Source: JASHPR01 sp963844655
Lineage (GTDB): Bacteria; Actinomycetota; Actinomycetes; Streptosporangiales; Streptosporangiaceae
Direction: 5' to 3'
Assembly: GCA_963844655.1 (NCBI GenBank)
Contig: CAWJPA010000009.1
Span: 761,193-825,192, forward strand
DNA: 64,000 nucleotides
Numbering within the stretch: position 1 is the stretch's first letter; the number at the start of each line of letters is the position of its first letter. The notes below the pieces were generated by a model. That model worked only from the letters and a program-made list of their open reading frames with translations, ran no database searches and was not told the origin of the DNA. Position numbers and translations under genes: made by a program. This document shows, piece after piece, positions 40,589 through 49,191 of the stretch.

Positions 40589-42247
40589 CTAGCTCCCGCC
40601 CTCCTTCTTCGGGGCCGGCACGCGCTTCTTGAGCTTCTCCTGGCCGACGTCTTCCTCGTCGACGGCCTCGGCGGGCTCCTCGCTGACCAGCAGCCCGCCG
40701 CTGGTGGTCTCGAAGCTGCGGCGGAAGTCCTCGATCGCGTCCTTGAGCGCGGTGATGGTGTCCTCGGACGCATCACCGGTCTCCCTGATCGCGTCGTAAA
40801 TCCCGGCATGCGACCGCTGCAGCCGGTCCAGGAACTCGTCCTCAAACCGGCCGATGTCCTCGGTCGGCACGTCGTCGAGGTACCCGGAGGTGCCGGCCCA
40901 CACCGCGACCACCTGCCGCTCCACCGGCAGCGGGCTGAACTGCGGCTGCTTGAGCAACTCCACCAGGCGTGCCCCGCGGTCCAGCTGGGCCCGGGAGACC
41001 GCGTCCAGGTCGGAGGCGAACGAGGCGAACGCCTCCAGGTCGCGGTACTGAGAGAGGGCGAGCTTCAGTCCCCCGGCGACCTTCTTCATGGCCTTGATCT
41101 GGGCGTCGCCGCCGACCCGGGACACCGACTGGCCGACGTTGATGGCCGGCCGGACGCCGGAGTTGAACAGGTCGGTCTCCAGGAAGATCTGCCCGTCGGT
41201 GATCGAGATCACGTTGGTCGGGATGTAGGCGGAGATGTCGTTCGCCTTGGTCTCCACGATCGGCAGCCCGGTGAGCGAGCCGCCGCCCAGGTCGTTGGAG
41301 AGCTTGGCGCACCGCTCCAGCAGCCGTGAGTGCAGGTAGAACACATCACCCGGGTAGGCCTCGCGGCCCGGCGGGCGGCGCAGCAGCAGCGAGATCGCGC
41401 GGTAGGCCTCGGCCTGCTTGGTCAGGTCGTCGAAGACGATCAGTACGTGCTGGCCGGCGTACATCCAGTGCTGGCCGATGGCCGACCCGGTGAACGGGGC
41501 CAGGTACTTGTAGCCCGCCGGGTCAGACGCGGGCGCGGCAACGATCGTGGTGTACTCCAGCGCTCCCGCGTCCTCGAGCGACTGGCGGACCTGCGCGATC
41601 GTCGAGCCCTTCTGGCCGATAGCCACGTAGACGCACTTGACCTGCCGGGCCGGGTCGCCGGAATCCCAGTTGCCCTTCTGGTTGATGATCGTGTCAATGG
41701 CGATGGCGGTCTTTCCGGTCTGCCGGTCGCCGATGATCAGTTCGCGCTGGCCGCGCCCGACCGGGGTGATCGCGTCGATCGCCTTGATCCCGCTCTGCAG
41801 CGGCTCGTTCACCTTCTGCCGCTGCACCACGGACGGCGCCTGCAGCTCAAGCACGCGCAGTTCGGTGTTCTCGATGGGGCCCTTGCCGTCCAGGGGCTCG
41901 CCGAGCGGGTCCACGACCCGGCCGAGGAAGGCGTCGCCGACCGGAACGGACAGGACCTCGCCGGTGCGCTTGACCTGCTGGCCCTCGTCGATCTTGCTGA
42001 ACTCGCCGAGGATGACCACGCCGATCTCGCGCACGTCGAGGTTCAGGGCCAGGCCGCGGGTGCCATCCTCGAACTCGAGCAGCTCGTTGGCCATGGCCGA
42101 GGGCAGGCCTTCGACCCGGGCGATCCCGTCACCGCACTCGGCGACGACGCCGACCTCCTGAGTGGCTGCGCCCTCCGGCTCATATTCCTCGACGAAACGC
42201 GCCAGCGCGTCCCGGATTTCCTCCGGCCGGATTGTCAGCTCCGCCAT
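40589..42247 (-). CDS. atpA: ATP synthase alpha subunit
   Basis: A 552-residue non-catalytic F1 subunit. The N-terminus matches actinobacterial AtpA (MAELTIRPEEIRDALARFVEEYEP). The P-loop is GDRQTGKTAIAIDT, and SVSRVGGDAQIKAMKKVAGGLKL is the family signature. The C-terminus is long and Lys/Glu-rich (EEPAEAVDEEDVGQEKLKKRVPAPKKEGGS), also common in actinomycetes. Confidence 0.97.
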   Translation of the reverse strand: MAELTIRPEEIRDALARFVEEYEPEGAATQEVGVVAECGDGIARVEGLPSAMANELLEFEDGTRGLALNLDVREIGVVILGEFSKIDEGQQVKRTGEVLSVPVGDAFLGRVVDPLGEPLDGKGPIENTELRVLELQAPSVVQRQKVNEPLQSGIKAIDAITPVGRGQRELIIGDRQTGKTAIAIDTIINQKGNWDSGDPARQVKCVYVAIGQKGSTIAQVRQSLEDAGALEYTTIVAAPASDPAGYKYLAPFTGSAIGQHWMYAGQHVLIVFDDLTKQAEAYRAISLLLRRPPGREAYPGDVFYLHSRLLERCAKLSNDLGGGSLTGLPIVETKANDISAYIPTNVISITDGQIFLETDLFNSGVRPAINVGQSVSRVGGDAQIKAMKKVAGGLKLALSQYRDLEAFASFASDLDAVSRAQLDRGARLVELLKQPQFSPLPVERQVVAVWAGTSGYLDDVPTEDIGRFEDEFLDRLQRSHAGIYDAIRETGDASEDTITALKDAIEDFRRSFETTSGGLLVSEEPAEAVDEEDVGQEKLKKRVPAPKKEGGS

Positions 42248-42303
42248 TGTCCTCGCGTCTTTCTCGTCAGGATCTCTTGCCTAGGTCTTAGGTCTGGAGT
42301 TGT

Positions 42304-43131
42304 TCAGGCCGCCAGCCTGCGCTGGAGCCCGGCGAGCCGGCTCGCCATGCTGCCGTCGATGAGCTCGTCCGAGATCCGCACCGACATGCCGCCGATGACC
42401 TGGGGGTCGAGCACGATGTTCAGGTGTACGTCACGGCCGTAGGTGTCGGCCAGGGCCGCCGCGAGCCTGCCGCGCTGCTCCGCGGTGAGCGCGATCGCGA
42501 CGTGCACCTCGGCCAGGAGGCGCTCTCGCCGTGCGGCGGCCATGCGGGCGAACTCGTCCAGGCTTGTATCCAGGCTACGTCCCCTGGGATGCAGCGCCGC
42601 CTGGGTGATCAGACGCAGCGCCGGCTGGGTCACCTTGCCCCGCAGCAGCGCGTCGATCAGTTCCTGCTTGCGGGAGGCCGGGGCGAACGGGCTCGACAGC
42701 GCGACCCGGAGGTCGGGGTTGGCGTTCACCACCCGGCCGAACCGGAACAGCTCGTCCTCAAGGTCGTCCAGGCCGCCTTCGCGATCCGCGCCCTCGACGA
42801 TGGCCAGCACGGCCAGCTGCTCGGCCGCGCCGGCCAGGTCCCCGGGCTCGGACCAGCGCGCGCTGACCAGGGTGGTGACCAGGCTCACCGCGGTGGCCGA
42901 GATCTTCCCGTCGAGCAGGCTCTCGGCCAGGCCCGCCTTGGCCCGCCCCTCGCGCGCCGGGTCGGACAGCGTCCGGCGCAGGCCGGGCTCGCTGTCCAGC
43001 AGCCCGGCCACGGCGGACAGTTCCTCGCCGAGCCGGTCGGGGCTGATCCGGCCCGGGCCGCCGCCGGCGCCGAGCACCTCGGCCAGCCGGTCCTTGGCTT
43101 CGGCGAGCGAAGCCCGGCTCGAGCCTCTCAT
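42304..43131 (-). CDS. atpH: ATP synthase delta subunit
   Basis: A 275-residue stator subunit. The helical N-terminal domain (RASLAEAKDRLAEVLG) and the conserved C-terminal VHVAIALTAEQRGRLAAALADTYGRDVHLNIVLDPQVIGGMSVRISDELIDGSMASRLAGLQRRL fit AtpH. Actinobacterial delta subunits are about 270 residues, longer than the E. coli 177. Its ATG overlaps the atpF stop (ATGA). Confidence 0.95.
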   Translation of the reverse strand: MRGSSRASLAEAKDRLAEVLGAGGGPGRISPDRLGEELSAVAGLLDSEPGLRRTLSDPAREGRAKAGLAESLLDGKISATAVSLVTTLVSARWSEPGDLAGAAEQLAVLAIVEGADREGGLDDLEDELFRFGRVVNANPDLRVALSSPFAPASRKQELIDALLRGKVTQPALRLITQAALHPRGRSLDTSLDEFARMAAARRERLLAEVHVAIALTAEQRGRLAAALADTYGRDVHLNIVLDPQVIGGMSVRISDELIDGSMASRLAGLQRRLAA

Positions 43132-43673
43132 CGGGCCGACCTCACCCCGGCGGCCTGCTCCTCGAGTTCACCCAGGAACCGGTCAACGGTGCGCCGCTGC
43201 CTGGCCTCGTCCTGCAGCGACTCGCCGACGATCCGGCTGGCCAGCTCCACGGACATGGCCCCGACCTCCGCGCGCAGCGCGGTGAGCGCCTGCTGCCGGT
43301 CGGCCTCGATCTGGGACCGAGCGGAGTCCACCAGGCGCTGTCTCTCGGCTTCTCCCTCCGCCCGGAGCTCGGCCTTGATCTGCGAGCCTTCTTGCTTGGC
43401 CTGCTCGCGCATGCGTGACGCCTCATGCCTGGCCTCGGCCAGCTGCGCCTTGTACTGATCGAGCAGCCGCGCCGCCTCGGCCTGCGCCTCCTCGGCGCGG
43501 TGCAGGCCGCCCTCGATCGCGTCGGTGCGCTCCTGCAGCGTCTGCTGGATCCTCGGCATCAGGACCTTGGCCAGCACGCCAAACACGATAAGGAACGCGA
43601 TCAGGCCCGTGATTAGCTCGGTCAAGCTCGGGACCAGCGGGTTCTGCGTTCCGCTCTGCGCCAGGTACAACAT
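43128..43673 (-). CDS. atpF: ATP synthase b subunit
   Basis: A 181-residue peripheral stalk subunit. One N-terminal membrane helix (PSLTELITGLIAFLIVFGVLAKVL) is followed by a long charged helix (IQQTLQERTDAIEGGLHRAEEAQAEAARLLDQYKAQLAEARHEASRMREQAKQE) that dimerises and holds delta and alpha. Overlaps atpH by four bases. Confidence 0.96.
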   Translation of the reverse strand: MLYLAQSGTQNPLVPSLTELITGLIAFLIVFGVLAKVLMPRIQQTLQERTDAIEGGLHRAEEAQAEAARLLDQYKAQLAEARHEASRMREQAKQEGSQIKAELRAEGEAERQRLVDSARSQIEADRQQALTALRAEVGAMSVELASRIVGESLQDEARQRRTVDRFLGELEEQAAGVRSAR

Positions 43674-43697
43674 GGCGGGTCAACCCTTCGGACTTCG

Positions 43698-43970
43698 CTA
43701 TTTGGTGATGAAGAACGGAACGGCGATACCGATCAGCGCCAGCGCCTCGGTCAACGCGAAGCCGATCCACATGTATGTGGTGATCCGGCCGGACGCCTCG
43801 GGCTGGCGGGCCATGGCCTCGATGGCGTGCCCGAACACCAGGCCGATGCCGATGCCGGGGCCGATGGCCGCGAGGCCGTAGACGAGCTTTCCCAGACCGA
43901 CGAGCGTGATCGTCTGGCTGGTCGAGCCTGCGGCGACGTACAGCATGTGGTGCACCATCATTGGATGCAT
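43698..43970 (-). CDS. atpE: ATP synthase c subunit
   Basis: A 90-residue proteolipid. Two membrane helices: LGKLVYGLAAIGPGIGIGLVFGHAIEAMARQPE with the polar loop RQPE, and YMWIGFALTEALALIGIAVPFFI with the proton-carrying Glu in LTEAL. ATG at 43970 follows AAGGAAA; later in-frame ATGs at HHMLYVAAG give the more usual length and are possible. Confidence 0.95.
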   Translation of the reverse strand: MHPMMVHHMLYVAAGSTSQTITLVGLGKLVYGLAAIGPGIGIGLVFGHAIEAMARQPEASGRITTYMWIGFALTEALALIGIAVPFFITK

Positions 43971-44031
43971 GTGTCGGTTTCCTTTTCTCCGGCCCGGCGC
44001 CACTGTGCGCCGGGTCTAGCTCGTCGGTTGC

Positions 44032-44847
44032 TCAGTGCGCTGGCTCCAGCGCATCCGATATGTAGAACGCGGTCAGCGTGGTGAAGATAAACGCCTGCAG
44101 CAGCGTGATCAGCACCTCGAGCACGAACACCAGCAGGAACACGACGAACGAGACCGCCGCGAACAGGAGGCCAATCGTCGCGCTGAACAGGTACCAGGAG
44201 GCGATCGAGAACACCAAGAGCAGCAGGTGCCCGGACAGCATGTTCGCGAACAGCCGGATGGACAGCGTGAACGGCCGCACCAGGATGTTGGACAGCAGCT
44301 CTATGGGGGCGAGCAGCGGCAGGATCCACCACGGGGCGCCCGGAGGGACCGCCATGTTCTTGAAGTAGCCGATCGGGCCCTGGTGCCGGATGCCAATAAC
44401 GATGTAGGTCACCCAGACCACCAGCGTCAGGGCAACGGGGAACGCGAACTTCGACGTGGCGGGGAACTGAGCCACCGGGATGAGCTCCCAGAGGTTCATC
44501 AGCCAGATGAAGAAGAACAGCGTCACCAGGAACGGCAGGTACCGGTCGCCCTTGCTGCCCATCTGCGGCCGCAGGATCTGGTCGCGGACGGCCAGGATGC
44601 CAAGTTCGCCGACGTTCTGGATGCCGCGCGGCACCAGCTTCGGCTTGCGGAACGCCAGCCACAAGACGAACAGAACGATGGCCGCGGAGAGCGCCATGAT
44701 CAGGATCGGCTTGGTGAACTCGAAGCCGCCGATCGTGAAAATCGGCCTGAAGTAGAAGTCCTCGATCGACGGGGCGGGGTAGCCGCATGAGGGCGTGGAC
44801 TGGAAGTGGCAGCCGCTGGCCACCATGATCACGTGGGCGTCACTCAC
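44032..44847 (-). CDS. atpB: ATP synthase a subunit
   Basis: A 271-residue Fo subunit with about six membrane helices. The proton-channel helix contains the essential Arg in LSIRLFANMLSGHLLLLV, and the C-terminal ITLLQAFIFTTLTAFYISDALE is typical. The N-terminus carries a short stretch with Cys residues (SGCHFQSTPSCGYPAPSIEDF), also seen in other actinomycetes. Confidence 0.96.
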   Translation of the reverse strand: MSDAHVIMVASGCHFQSTPSCGYPAPSIEDFYFRPIFTIGGFEFTKPILIMALSAAIVLFVLWLAFRKPKLVPRGIQNVGELGILAVRDQILRPQMGSKGDRYLPFLVTLFFFIWLMNLWELIPVAQFPATSKFAFPVALTLVVWVTYIVIGIRHQGPIGYFKNMAVPPGAPWWILPLLAPIELLSNILVRPFTLSIRLFANMLSGHLLLLVFSIASWYLFSATIGLLFAAVSFVVFLLVFVLEVLITLLQAFIFTTLTAFYISDALEPAH

Positions 44848-44863
44848 CGCGCTCCTCCGGCTG

Positions 44864-45100
44864 TTATCCGGGCCTCGTGAACCGGAAGATGACCAGTGCG
44901 AGGGCCAGACCCAGGCCGAGCAGCATACCGATCGGGAACGCTCCGGCGAATCCGGTCCACCGGGTGATCAGCCACCCGATGCCGCCATAGAGGACCATCC
45001 CCCCGATCAGGTAGCTCATGACGGCCCAGCCGGTGCCCTCCTTCGGGCCTTTCGGGAGGTCGTCGTCCTTGCCGCCGGGACTCGTGCCGGCTCCGCTCAT
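44864..45100 (-). CDS. AtpZ/AtpI-like small membrane protein
   Basis: A 78-residue protein with two membrane helices (AVMSYLIGGMVLYGGIGWLITRW and GAFPIGMLLGLGLALALVIFRF) after a Gly/Pro/Lys-rich cytosolic start. This is the AtpZ pattern of small proteins encoded ahead of atpB, associated with ion handling or c-ring assembly. It lies 16 bases before atpB and 67 after atpI. Confidence 0.85.
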   Translation of the reverse strand: MSGAGTSPGGKDDDLPKGPKEGTGWAVMSYLIGGMVLYGGIGWLITRWTGFAGAFPIGMLLGLGLALALVIFRFTRPG

Positions 45101-45167
45101 AGCAGCCGGCCGCAGCCTTCTCTGTGGGCTGGCCCGCGCCGTCCATGTCTTCCCTGCCCCCCACGGG

Positions 45168-45572
45168 TCACCGTTCTCCGTCCGGCTCGACGTACAGCGC
45201 TTTCAGCCGCATGGACCAGGCGACCAAGCCCGCGCTGTACGCCAGGACGCAGACCAGCACGGTCAGGCCGAAGCTCTTGGGGTTGAACGCGGTCGTGTCC
45301 TGGAACTGGCCGAGGAGGATGATCAGGGCCAGGATCTTGAAGAAGAACGTGCCGAGGGCGGCGCCCATCATGGCCTGCGGGCTCACCCGCGCGGCGTAGC
45401 TCACGACGATCACGCTGATCCCGAAGAACAGCGCCACGACACCCGCGCCGATCAGCGCGCCGATCAGCCCCTTGCTGCCGCCGAGCGCGGCACCAAGCGC
45501 GATCATGATCACGCCGGCGACGGCTGCGACCGCAGCGGAGCGCCGGATGATCCGGGCGCAATTCGCCACCAT
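45168..45572 (-). CDS. atpI: ATP synthase protein I
   Basis: A 134-residue protein with four membrane helices (AAVAGVIMIALGAALGG, LIGALIGAGVVALFFGISVIVVSY, MMGAALGTFFFKILALIILLGQF, SFGLTVLVCVLAYSAGLVAWSMRLK), the AtpI family, thought to help assemble the c-ring. It is the first gene of the atp operon, and its upstream region carries a perfect Rex-type box. ATG at 45572. Confidence 0.9.
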   Translation of the reverse strand: MVANCARIIRRSAAVAAVAGVIMIALGAALGGSKGLIGALIGAGVVALFFGISVIVVSYAARVSPQAMMGAALGTFFFKILALIILLGQFQDTTAFNPKSFGLTVLVCVLAYSAGLVAWSMRLKALYVEPDGER

Positions 45573-45728
45573 CAACTAAACTCCGGGAAGAATCGGCGAC
45601 CTAGCTCGACCTCGGGAAGCGCGCCAGCGCCCAGGTGACGCCGAACCGCCGAACCGCGGTGGCAACGCGGCTGCGTCGCCAGGTGAGCGAAATGTATCAC
45701 GGCCTCTCAGTCGCCTTCGTCGGGGGCT

Positions 45729-45748
45729 CTTGTGAAAGATATCACAAG
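45729..45748. promoter_or_regulatory. Rex-type redox operator upstream of the atp operon
   Basis: CTTGTGA (45729-45735), a six-base spacer and TCACAAG (45742-45748) form a perfect dyad matching the Rex box TTGTGA-N6-TCACAA. It lies 157 bases upstream of atpI, within the only sizeable promoter gap of the operon. Rex is the NADH/NAD+ sensor of actinobacteria; the site match is direct, binding is inferred. No other gene starts from this 300-base gap. Confidence 0.85.
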
Positions 45749-45875
45749 CTCCCTGACCTTGGCCTCAAGGGGTTACCTACCATGACGAATGTGACCGGCA
45801 CGGCCGCGCCGCAGCCGCCCCGAGCGCCTGCCGGCGCCAGGGCAGCGAGAGCCTAGCGGAGTGGGCCGCAGCGGG

Positions 45876-47414
45876 TCAGCGCGGCCGCGACGGAGCGCCC
45901 GATGAGGCGCGCTGGCCTGTGTCCTGAGACCCGTTCCCCGCGGCCTGGGCGGCCTGGTCGCGGTCGCCGTACGAACCGCTCTCCGCGGCCTTGGTGGCCT
46001 GGTCCCTGCCCTCCTGGGCCCCGTTCCCTGCGGCCCGGGGCGCCCGGCCCCTGCTCCCGTCAGCTGGCGCATCCAGGTGCCTGGCGTCGGCGCCCTGGAC
46101 GCCGGCAGCCCGGCCATCTGCTGGCCCGGTGCCCGCGGCATGCGGCGCTGCGGCCCAGGTCGCCGCGGCCGTCCGGCCGGGCCTCGGAGCCGGATCAACC
46201 GCCCCGCTGCCCGTGACGGCGGCGCTGCCCGTGACGGCGGCGCTGCCCGTGACGGCCGCGGGCCCGGGCGCGGCCACGGCTACCCTGACGGTCCGCCCCT
46301 CCCACCAGCGCAGCCTCGGCATGGACATCAGCAGGAGCAACAGGACGGCGGCGGCCGTGATCACGGCCAGCACGAACAGCGGGGTCCTGGCGATCGACAG
46401 CCACACCACCGCGCCCGCGAACAGCGTGGCCCACAGGTACATGATCATGACGCTGGAGCGGTGCGAGTGACCGATGTCGAGCAGCCGGTGATGCAGGTGC
46501 TTGCGGTCCGGCGCCAGCGGTGACTGGCCCGCCCGGGTCCGGCGCACCACGGCCAGGAGCAGGTCCGCGTACGGGATCACCATGATCGCGGCGGGCAGCA
46601 GCAGCGGCAGGATCTCAGGGAACCGGTTCACGGTGTTGCTGCCGCGCAGGCTGGCCGGGTCGAGCGAGGCGATGCTTGCGATCGGGACGTAGGCCAGTAG
46701 CAGCCCGAGCAGCATCGAGCCGGTATCGCCCATGAAGATCCGCGCCGGGTAGAAGTTGTGCGGCAGGAACCCCACACAGGCCCCGGCCAGCACCGCGGAG
46801 GCGAGCGTCGGCCCGGCCTGCAGCGGCAGGTGCACCAGCTGAGTAAGCCGGTAGTAATAGACAAAGAAGGCAAGCGCCGCGATGCAGACAATCCCGGCGG
46901 CCAGGCCGTCCAGGCCGTCGATGAAGTTGACCGCGTTGATCGTCCCCACCACGACCAGGATGGTGAGCGCGGTGGACTGGTTCGGGGTGAGGGCCAGCGT
47001 GCCCTGGCCCGGCTCGGGCAGCCAGCTGAGCTGTGCGCCGCTCCACACCAGGATGCCGCCCGCGGCCGCCTGGGCGGCCAGCTTGCTGATCGGGCTCAGG
47101 CCCCACCGGTCGTCGGCGATGCCGATTCCGACGATGAGCCCGCCGGCCAGCAGCAGCCCGGTGGCCATCCGCGGGCTGTCGGTGAACACCGTGCGCAGCG
47201 GCGTCAGCTGGCCGGCCACCATCAGTCCCGCGGCCAGCCCGGCGTAGATGGCCAGGCCGCCCAGCAGCGGGATCGGGACCACGTGCACGTCGCGGTCGCG
47301 GGCGGCGTGCATCGCGCCCACCGCGATCGCCCCGCGGCGCACCAGCGGCGTCAGCAGGTACGTGACAGCCGCGGTGACCAGCAGAACTAGGGCGTATTCA
47401 CGCAACGTGGTCAC
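45876..47414 (-). CDS. Undecaprenyl-phosphate GlcNAc-1-P transferase (WecA/MraY family)
   Basis: A 512-residue polytopic enzyme that links a sugar-1-phosphate to the lipid carrier for wall polymer synthesis. Family motifs: GGLAIYAGL, GIGIADDRWGLSPISKLAAQ, GTINAVNFIDGLDGLAAG, FMGDTGSMLLGLLLA and HLHHRLLDIGHSHR. About eleven membrane helices end near residue 370. The last 140 residues are a low-complexity tail with an exact Val-Thr-Gly-Ser-Ala-Ala repeat from an 18-bp tandem repeat at 46208-46262. The neighbourhood (sua5, prmC, atp) matches that of Streptomyces. Confidence 0.9.
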   Translation of the reverse strand: MTTLREYALVLLVTAAVTYLLTPLVRRGAIAVGAMHAARDRDVHVVPIPLLGGLAIYAGLAAGLMVAGQLTPLRTVFTDSPRMATGLLLAGGLIVGIGIADDRWGLSPISKLAAQAAAGGILVWSGAQLSWLPEPGQGTLALTPNQSTALTILVVVGTINAVNFIDGLDGLAAGIVCIAALAFFVYYYRLTQLVHLPLQAGPTLASAVLAGACVGFLPHNFYPARIFMGDTGSMLLGLLLAYVPIASIASLDPASLRGSNTVNRFPEILPLLLPAAIMVIPYADLLLAVVRRTRAGQSPLAPDRKHLHHRLLDIGHSHRSSVMIMYLWATLFAGAVVWLSIARTPLFVLAVITAAAVLLLLLMSMPRLRWWEGRTVRVAVAAPGPAAVTGSAAVTGSAAVTGSGAVDPAPRPGRTAAATWAAAPHAAGTGPADGRAAGVQGADARHLDAPADGSRGRAPRAAGNGAQEGRDQATKAAESGSYGDRDQAAQAAGNGSQDTGQRASSGAPSRPR

Positions 47415-47568
47415 CAGGTCCGGATGGAATGGACAGGCATTACGGCAACTCTAGAGCACCAGGCGCAGCACCGGGCGCAGGTGCTCCTGATGCGATCACG
47501 CGGCGGGCCAGGGTGCACAATAGCCACGAGCCCAGGCGGGCAATAGCCGCATTACCGGCAAAACCCGG

Positions 47569-48231
47569 TCAGGCGTCTGACCCCACGTCGTCGGCGGTGG
47601 ACACGGCCGCCACCTCGCGCAGCCGCCCCAGTGACACCGCGCCGGCCCGCAGCAGCCGGGGGATGTTCCCGGTGAGGTCCACGATCGTGGACGGGACGTC
47701 GTTGAGGCACGGGCCACCGTCCAGGTACACGGACACGGTGTCGCCGAGCTGCTCCTCCGCGGCCGCGGAGGTGGTCGCGGCCGGCTCACCGGTGCGGTTA
47801 GCGCTGCTGACCGCCAGCGGCCCGGTCTCCTTCAGCAGCTCGATCGCGACCGCGTGCAGCGGCATGCGGACCGCCACCGTCCCGCGCGTGTCGCCCAGAT
47901 CCCAGGTCAGCGACCGGCTCGCCCGGCACACGATCGTGAGCCCGCCCGGCCAGAACTCGTCGATCAGCTGCTGGCCGTACGGCCCGAGGTCCTCGATCAG
48001 CGCGGCGGCCGCGCGGACGGTGCCGACCAGCACGGGCGGCGGCATGTCCCGGCCCCGCCCCTTGGCCACGAGCAGGGAGGTCACTGCCGCCGGGTGGAAC
48101 GCATCGGCGCCGAGACCGTACACGGTGTCCGTCGGCAGCACCACCAGCTCACCAGAGCGCAGCGCAAGCGCCGCCGCGGCAATGCCATTGGCCCGGCCGG
48201 CCGCGTCAGCGCAGTCATAGCTGGCACTCAT
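47569..48231 (-). CDS. sua5: L-threonylcarbamoyladenylate synthase (Sua5/YciO family)
   Basis: A 220-residue enzyme of the t6A tRNA modification pathway, which makes threonylcarbamoyl-AMP from Thr, bicarbonate and ATP. Family features are ALRSGELVVLPTDTVYGLGADAF, VAKGRGRDMPPPVLVG (KxR-S-like site), FWPGGLTIV, VAVRMPLH and SSANRTGEPA. It overlaps the prmC stop by four bases (ATGA). Confidence 0.94.
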   Translation of the reverse strand: MSASYDCADAAGRANGIAAAALALRSGELVVLPTDTVYGLGADAFHPAAVTSLLVAKGRGRDMPPPVLVGTVRAAAALIEDLGPYGQQLIDEFWPGGLTIVCRASRSLTWDLGDTRGTVAVRMPLHAVAIELLKETGPLAVSSANRTGEPAATTSAAAEEQLGDTVSVYLDGGPCLNDVPSTIVDLTGNIPRLLRAGAVSLGRLREVAAVSTADDVGSDA

Positions 48232-49118
48232 GTCGGATCATCTTTCCACGCTGGGCGTGATTTCCAAATCGCGCTCACGAACCGGTCCCGCCCGGCCAGG
48301 TCCAGGTGGTTGCGGGTGCCCCGCCAGCCGTGCTCCTCGGCGAACACCCAGTAGACCGCGGCGCCCTGGGGCGCGCCGTGCTCCACGGCCACCAGGCCCC
48401 CGGGGCGCAGCAGCCGCCGGGCCACGCTCTCGATCACCCGGATCGCGTCCAGCCCGTCCTCGCCGCCCCACAGCGCGGTGGCCGGGTCGTACTCCCCCAC
48501 CTCGGGCGGCACCCAGGACCCGGCCGGGATGTACGGCGGGTTGCTGATGACCAGATCCACCGCGCCGCTCAGGCCGGGCAGCGCGGTCGCGAAGTCGGCG
48601 CCGTGCAGCGTGACCCGGCCCGCCGTGTGCGGCGCCGCCGCCGCGCAGCGGGCGACGTTCCGCTCGGCCCACTGGCGGGCCAGCGGGTCGGCCTCGACCG
48701 CGTGCACCTGGGCGCCGGGCACCTCCTGGGCGATGGCCAGCGCGATCGCGCCGGACCCGGTGCCGAGGTCGGCGACCACGGGCTCGGCCACGTCCATCTC
48801 GCCGAGCGCGTCGATCGCCCAGCCGGTCATGACCTCTGTCTCCTGGCGCGGCACGAACACCCCGGGGCCCACCTCGAGCTCCAGGTACCGGAAGTAGGCC
48901 CGCCCGGTGATGTGCTGGAGCGGCTCGCGGGACGCGCGGCGCGCGACATCGTCCCAGTACCGCGGGTCGAACGCGGCGTCAGGCACCGTGTGCAGGGCGC
49001 CCCGGGACACGCCGTGCACGTGGGCGGCGATCAGTTCGGCGTCGGTGCGCGGGGACTCCACCCCGGCGTCGGCGAGCCGGGACGCCGCCACGGCGATCTC
49101 GTCAAGCAGCAGGTTCAT
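48228..49118 (-). CDS. prmC: Peptide chain release factor N5-glutamine methyltransferase
   Basis: A 296-residue SAM-dependent methyltransferase that modifies the Gln of the GGQ motif in release factors. Helical N-terminal domain, then VADLGTGSGAIALAIA for SAM binding and NPPYIP at the active site. The substrate gene prfA is directly upstream, and sua5 overlaps downstream, so the three form one operon. Confidence 0.95.
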   Translation of the reverse strand: MNLLLDEIAVAASRLADAGVESPRTDAELIAAHVHGVSRGALHTVPDAAFDPRYWDDVARRASREPLQHITGRAYFRYLELEVGPGVFVPRQETEVMTGWAIDALGEMDVAEPVVADLGTGSGAIALAIAQEVPGAQVHAVEADPLARQWAERNVARCAAAAPHTAGRVTLHGADFATALPGLSGAVDLVISNPPYIPAGSWVPPEVGEYDPATALWGGEDGLDAIRVIESVARRLLRPGGLVAVEHGAPQGAAVYWVFAEEHGWRGTRNHLDLAGRDRFVSAIWKSRPAWKDDPT

Positions 49119-49191
49119 GGGGGGTTCGCTCAGGTTGGCGGTGCACGTACAAGGGGGGTTGGCCCAGGTTAGCTGAGCACCGCCGGTTCGC

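Noticed and set aside
45781..45855. 24-codon frame behind AAGGGG near the atp promoter
   Set aside because: Too short, Ala/Pro/Arg composition only, and no recognisable motif; the spacing may be chance.
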